Part shown: in pieces, positions 33,710-36,829 of the stretch | Layout of the letters: every line of letters starts with the position of its first letter | How positions within the stretch are numbered: the first letter of the stretch is position 1 | NCBI GenBank assembly: GCA_030706465.1 | Contig: JAUZOM010000018.1 | Span: forward strand, 1 to 36,829 | Reading direction: 5' to 3' | DNA from: Bacteroidota bacterium | GTDB lineage: Bacteria > Bacteroidota > Bacteroidia > Bacteroidales > Paludibacteraceae | DNA: 36,829 bases | Notes under the pieces: generated by a model | Seen by the model: the letters and a program-made list of their open reading frames with translations, nothing else | What the model was told of the DNA's origin: nothing | Database searches by the model: none | Position numbers and translations under genes: made by a program

Positions 33710-35980
33710 ATGAAAAAATTTTATGCTTTATTTGTTGGGCTCATGTTCTGTTTTTTGCTACAGGGCCAGATGAACCAGTTAAACAACTCCCTAATGTATG
33801 GAGGAAAAATTAAGGCGTATGCCAGGAACTCTTCCTGTGTTTTAGTATCTACCAAAGGCGGAATATTTAAAACAAGCGACTGGGGACAAAACTGGATTAA
33901 CGGTACTCAAACGTTTAATCCCTTTTCGGTGAATTCCGATAAAATTGTAAGCATTGGCAATGATTTTTATGCACAGAGCAATACCTATGCAGGAAATTCA
34001 ATTTACAAGAGCAATGACAATGGCCTGAATTGGTCGCAATTACCCTCTACCACCTGGGGAACAGTGTCCTTAGGAAAATTGGCAAACACGTTGTATGTGA
34101 TTGGCAGTAATTATGTAACAGGGGGAGCTCTGTATGCTTCTATCGATGGGAGTAACTGGACCCAGAAGGCAACTATATGGACCGGTAGCAACCAGCCAAG
34201 TGGAACTTGCGAATTGTTATCGTTCAACCAGGATAAACTTTACCTTATTTTACAGAATAGTTTATATTACACGACCGATGGCAACACGTTGAATCCGGTT
34301 TCTGTAAGCGGACTTGACATATCGAGTTTTTCTGATAATTCTGACAATATTCAGGGAGACGCGTCAGGTAATTTATATTATTACAATAATAACAACAACA
34401 ATGCGGTTTACAAGTATAATTTTACGTCCGGAACCTGGAGTAATCTTATTACCGGGAAAATGCCGGACAATTATCAGATAATGGGATTCTCCGCTACAGA
34501 TAATGCTTTATTTCTTGTTGTCATGAATCCTGCCATGGACATAAAATTTTACAAATCAACCGACCAGGGCGCTACTTTCACAGAACAAACCGCTACCGGT
34601 TTAACAACTCCTATGATAAGTAATATTATTGAAGCTTCTGCTAACGTATTTATCGGGAATGGCTTGTATAACGAAATTTTAGTCTCCTCCACAGGAGGAA
34701 GCTCCTGGTCGGAACCGGTCAATCAATTTACAGCTTCCTATGCGGGAGATCTTACCCTCTCGGGTAGCACACTGCTCTTTACGTCAGAAAACAGAGGTAT
34801 CATAGCTTCGTCGAATCAAGGGGCAAATTGGGGTACTGCCAATACCGGAATACCCGGTTTTGGAGGAATAGCCTATTTTGTCAACGAAATAATGCAAGTA
34901 AAGGACACGCTTTTTTCAATCCTTCAACCAAGTCCGTTTTCGGATCTGGTCACGCTCTACAAATCGTCAAACAATGGAAACTCCTGGTCAGTTTCACCTT
35001 TTCCATCACCTTACTCCAAAGGGAATCAATATACCTTTGCCGGAAAATGTGATTCGGCCTTATTTGTCAATTATTTTGACTCTATCAGTTCTAAATATGC
35101 TTTAATCGTTACGTTTAATAACGGGACTTCTTGGGCAAAGCCCAATAGCCAGAACACTGATCAGCTTACCTTTTTGAAAGGGACCAAGAAGTGTTTATTT
35201 GCATTTACGGCCTACCCTGAAGAATGGAATGATTTCAGCAATGTGTCTAAAGCCAATAGCTTTGGTCTTAGCTTTACCAACATAAACCCGAATAATTTAT
35301 TCAACAGCAATTTCCTGATCAAGCGGGTATCCGATAGGCATGGAAATAAACAGGATCCCATCCTGGATTTTGACTTGGCAAACAATAAAGCAATATTTGT
35401 TGTAACCGACAGAACGATGGGCAATATAGACAGGCTGTATTTGTACAATAACGGAACAAATGCGTGGTCGGAAATCTATACAACCGGACTTCCGTCTAAC
35501 TATGTGGCAAATTGCATAAAAAACACGGGCAATAACAATTGGCTTCTGGCAACAAACCTGGGTTTATACCAAAGCACGAATGGCGGGGCCAACTGGACCC
35601 TTACCCACGACATAAACTCCTGGCAAAAAGGAATCACCGTCAATAGAATTCATCGGGTTAATAATGAAGTGTTTTTAGGTACTTTAGCAAATGGAATTTG
35701 GACGGTTAACCTATCTACCGGAATTGCTGAACCCATGGCAGAAAGTGATCTATTAACCTATCCAAACCCGACTGCAGACATTCTAAACATCAGCATTCCT
35801 GATTACACCGGTAAAAATGCCCGTGTTACACTGTACGACATGGATGGAAAAATAATTATGGCAACTACTGCCAACAGCAAACTATTCCAATTGGACTTAC
35901 ACCGGGTAGCATCCGGTAATTATTTACTGGTTATAGATTCAAATAGCCGTCTGTATAAAAAGTCGATCATTCGCAACTAA
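33710..35980 (+). CDS. T9SS-exported Asp-box (BNR) repeat protein
   Basis: A 756-residue secreted protein counting from the ATG at 33710, which starts a clean signal peptide (MKKFYALFVGLMFCFLLQGQ). An in-frame ATG at 33668 would add 14 non-signal residues and is unlikely. About nine Asp-box-like repeats (S-x-D/N-x-G-x-x-W) are spread through the body: TSDWGQNW (55-62), SNDNGLNW, STDQGATF, SSNQGANW, SSNNGNSW, STNGGANW and others, so a beta-propeller is likely. The last 75 residues (LLTYPNPTADILNISIPD ... KKSIIRN) form a type A T9SS sorting domain. Expected to be surface-anchored or released. Catalytic sialidase residues are not recognisable, so a glycan-binding or adhesive role is as likely as an enzymatic one. 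The terminator upstream separates it from the polysaccharide operon. Confidence 0.85.
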   Translation: MKKFYALFVGLMFCFLLQGQMNQLNNSLMYGGKIKAYARNSSCVLVSTKGGIFKTSDWGQNWINGTQTFNPFSVNSDKIVSIGNDFYAQSNTYAGNSIYKSNDNGLNWSQLPSTTWGTVSLGKLANTLYVIGSNYVTGGALYASIDGSNWTQKATIWTGSNQPSGTCELLSFNQDKLYLILQNSLYYTTDGNTLNPVSVSGLDISSFSDNSDNIQGDASGNLYYYNNNNNNAVYKYNFTSGTWSNLITGKMPDNYQIMGFSATDNALFLVVMNPAMDIKFYKSTDQGATFTEQTATGLTTPMISNIIEASANVFIGNGLYNEILVSSTGGSSWSEPVNQFTASYAGDLTLSGSTLLFTSENRGIIASSNQGANWGTANTGIPGFGGIAYFVNEIMQVKDTLFSILQPSPFSDLVTLYKSSNNGNSWSVSPFPSPYSKGNQYTFAGKCDSALFVNYFDSISSKYALIVTFNNGTSWAKPNSQNTDQLTFLKGTKKCLFAFTAYPEEWNDFSNVSKANSFGLSFTNINPNNLFNSNFLIKRVSDRHGNKQDPILDFDLANNKAIFVVTDRTMGNIDRLYLYNNGTNAWSEIYTTGLPSNYVANCIKNTGNNNWLLATNLGLYQSTNGGANWTLTHDINSWQKGITVNRIHRVNNEVFLGTLANGIWTVNLSTGIAEPMAESDLLTYPNPTADILNISIPDYTGKNARVTLYDMDGKIIMATTANSKLFQLDLHRVASGNYLLVIDSNSRLYKKSIIRN

Positions 35981-35998
35981 TACCGTTTGCACAATCGA

Positions 35999-36190
35999 GA
36001 AGGAGAGAAACTGGATTATATCCCGTTTCTCTCCTTCTTACTCCACCGTACGTACCGTTCGGTATACGGTGGTTTCTTGCTTTACATCTCCCGATGGGCG
36101 GATGTTGTTCTCAGTTATCCCGTTGAGTATCGTCACTCTAACTTATCCTTCGGATTCCGTCCTATTCTTCTGTTAGGAGCCTCATTTTTG
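35999..36190 (-). ncRNA. Degenerate 3' end of a group II intron (domains V-VI)
   Basis: On the minus strand, 36072-36043 folds as a group II domain V: lower helix CCACCGTAT/GTACGGTGG, a 2-nt AC bulge, a short ACC/GGT helix and a GNRA-like GAAC loop. It is followed by a long hairpin (36037-35999; 16-nt arms GAAGGAGAGAAACGGG, one mismatch) in the place of domain VI, then CTCGATT at the 3' end. The sequence to about 36190 resembles the region just before domain V in introns with reverse transcriptases. No intron-encoded protein or 5' half is present. The catalytic triad position reads CAC rather than AGC or CGC, so it is probably inactive. The intron end lies immediately after the T9SS gene. Confidence 0.55.
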
Positions 36191-36371
36191 AGCATCTAAC
36201 TCATTTATCTGTAACATTCATTTACTATCCTACTGCAAGATTCAGCCCTTCAATGAATTGTGAGTCCTCTGTATTTTTCCTTCTTGTGCCATCTGTGTCT
36301 ATAAAACAGTCCAACCTGTTCATAGAATCCAAATTAACGTTTTGTGTTTGCAAAATTCAGATTTATTGTAT

Positions 36372-36502
36372 GAGTCTTCTCCGATAAGTCTAATTATTAA
36401 AAGGCACGCTAAGACGCAATGACGCAAAGTTCTGTTTTTAAGTTGTATAATTTTAGCGTCTACGGGTCTTCGCGTACAAAAAACACGTTGAGGAGTGGAC
36501 TC
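36372..36502. mobile_element. 131-bp MITE-like element, copy B, with 6-bp target duplication
   Basis: Ends GAGTCTTCTCC (left) and GGAGTGGACTC (right) are an imperfect 11-bp inverted repeat. TTGTAT directly flanks both sides (36366-36371 and 36503-36508), which is the expected 6-bp target-site duplication. It matches 21725-21855. No coding capacity. Confidence 0.75.
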
Positions 36503-36657
36503 TTGTATAAATTCCTCAATAACTCCAACTTATTTTCAACGAGAGTTAAATAATGTGAGTAACCGGGTTGGTTAAGCTCTTTTAGTCCCTGCCTTTCTCC
36601 TACGAGTCTGTGCAGAAACTCCTGCGTAATTCCCGGGAAAGTTATTATATAATACAT
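36460..36657 (-). CDS. Possible truncated small protein running into an element
   Basis: A 65-codon frame reading MYYIITFPGITQEFLHRLVG, then a helical Leu-rich middle (YSHYLTLVENKLELLRNLY). The composition looks protein-like. The last 14 or so residues are read from the 131-bp element (36502 downward), so the natural C-terminus may have been replaced by the insertion. I do not recognise the family. No promoter is seen in the AT-rich DNA before it. Confidence 0.3.
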   Translation of the reverse strand: MYYIITFPGITQEFLHRLVGERQGLKELNQPGYSHYLTLVENKLELLRNLYKSPLLNVFFVREDP

Positions 36658-36829
36658 ATATAATACATATACAATACTTATTTAATACATAGTAAATACA
36701 TATTTACATAAATATGTATTATATTTGTATTTAATTTGTAATTTTAATTTATTTAATGACTTTGTCATCACTTCCGTTTACGGAATTACATAGGAGGTTT
36801 GCAGGAGGTAGAAAGAAGAGAGATTAACG
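36645..36829. repeat. AT-rich ATACATAT repetition with dyads
   Basis: AATACATAT-type units repeat irregularly from 36652. A perfect dyad AATACATATTTA-CA-TAAATATGTATT spans 36695-36720, followed by TATATTTG, a -7-like box pointing right, and small hairpins ATGAC-TTT-GTCAT and TTCCG-TTTA-CGGAA. This may be the promoter region of a gene beyond the window. Confidence 0.4.

Noticed and set aside
35987-36199. 70-codon + frame after the T9SS gene
   Set aside because: It lies antisense to the group II intron remnant, which explains the sequence better.
36652-36720. AT-rich repeats considered as a CRISPR array or origin
   Set aside because: Units are irregular, about 10 bp, with no unique spacers and no DnaA boxes or nearby cas or rep genes.

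Overview
The window is low-GC DNA from a member of the Bacteroidota, most likely a Bacteroidales-type bacterium. Support comes from a C-terminal type IX secretion (T9SS) sorting domain, a DUF6588-type barrel protein, TTTG-N19-TAnnTTTG promoters, weak Shine-Dalgarno sites, and a Wza/Wzc pair of the Bacteroidota kind. No database search was possible, so the family names below rest on motifs and remembered family signatures.

Layout. (1) 1-4340: the 3' end of a PPK2-type polyphosphate kinase, a divergent POT/PTR proton-peptide transporter, and a secreted barrel-like protein closed by a 62-bp perfect palindrome. (2) 4341-5237: a gene-poor leader region. (3) 5238-33089: one co-directional exopolysaccharide or capsule locus of about 28 kb on the + strand. 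It opens with Wza-like and Wzc-like export genes and a Wzx flippase. The middle holds a serine-acetyltransferase-like hexapeptide protein, one GT2 and six GT4 glycosyltransferases, a Wzy-like polymerase, YdjC and NodB deacetylases, a LicD-like protein beside an APH/choline-kinase-like protein, and three tandem GNAT/FemAB-like acyltransferases. It ends with a WecG/TagA/CpsF transferase and a WcaJ-like initiating phosphoglycosyltransferase, followed by a clear hairpin terminator. (4) 33207-36829: a T9SS-exported Asp-box protein, a decayed group II intron 3' end on the minus strand, and repeats.

How the genes work together. WcaJ-like loads the first sugar phosphate on undecaprenyl phosphate and the CpsF/TagA-like enzyme probably adds the second. 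The GT4/GT2 enzymes extend the unit, the deacetylases and acyl-, phospho- and acetyl-transferases decorate it, Wzx flips it, Wzy polymerises it, and Wzc/Wza control length and export it. No nucleotide-sugar synthesis genes and no UpxY-type antiterminator are visible.

The most notable content is the evidence of recent rearrangement. The middle acyltransferase is a chimera whose ends and flanks fit one unequal crossover between its two neighbours. Three different small non-autonomous elements sit in the spacers: 128 bp with a covarying hairpin, 131 bp with a 6-bp target duplication, and 341 bp with a TTAA duplication and its own empty site in the duplicated spacer. Glycosyltransferase genes are duplicated, and one has left an 18-codon fossil.
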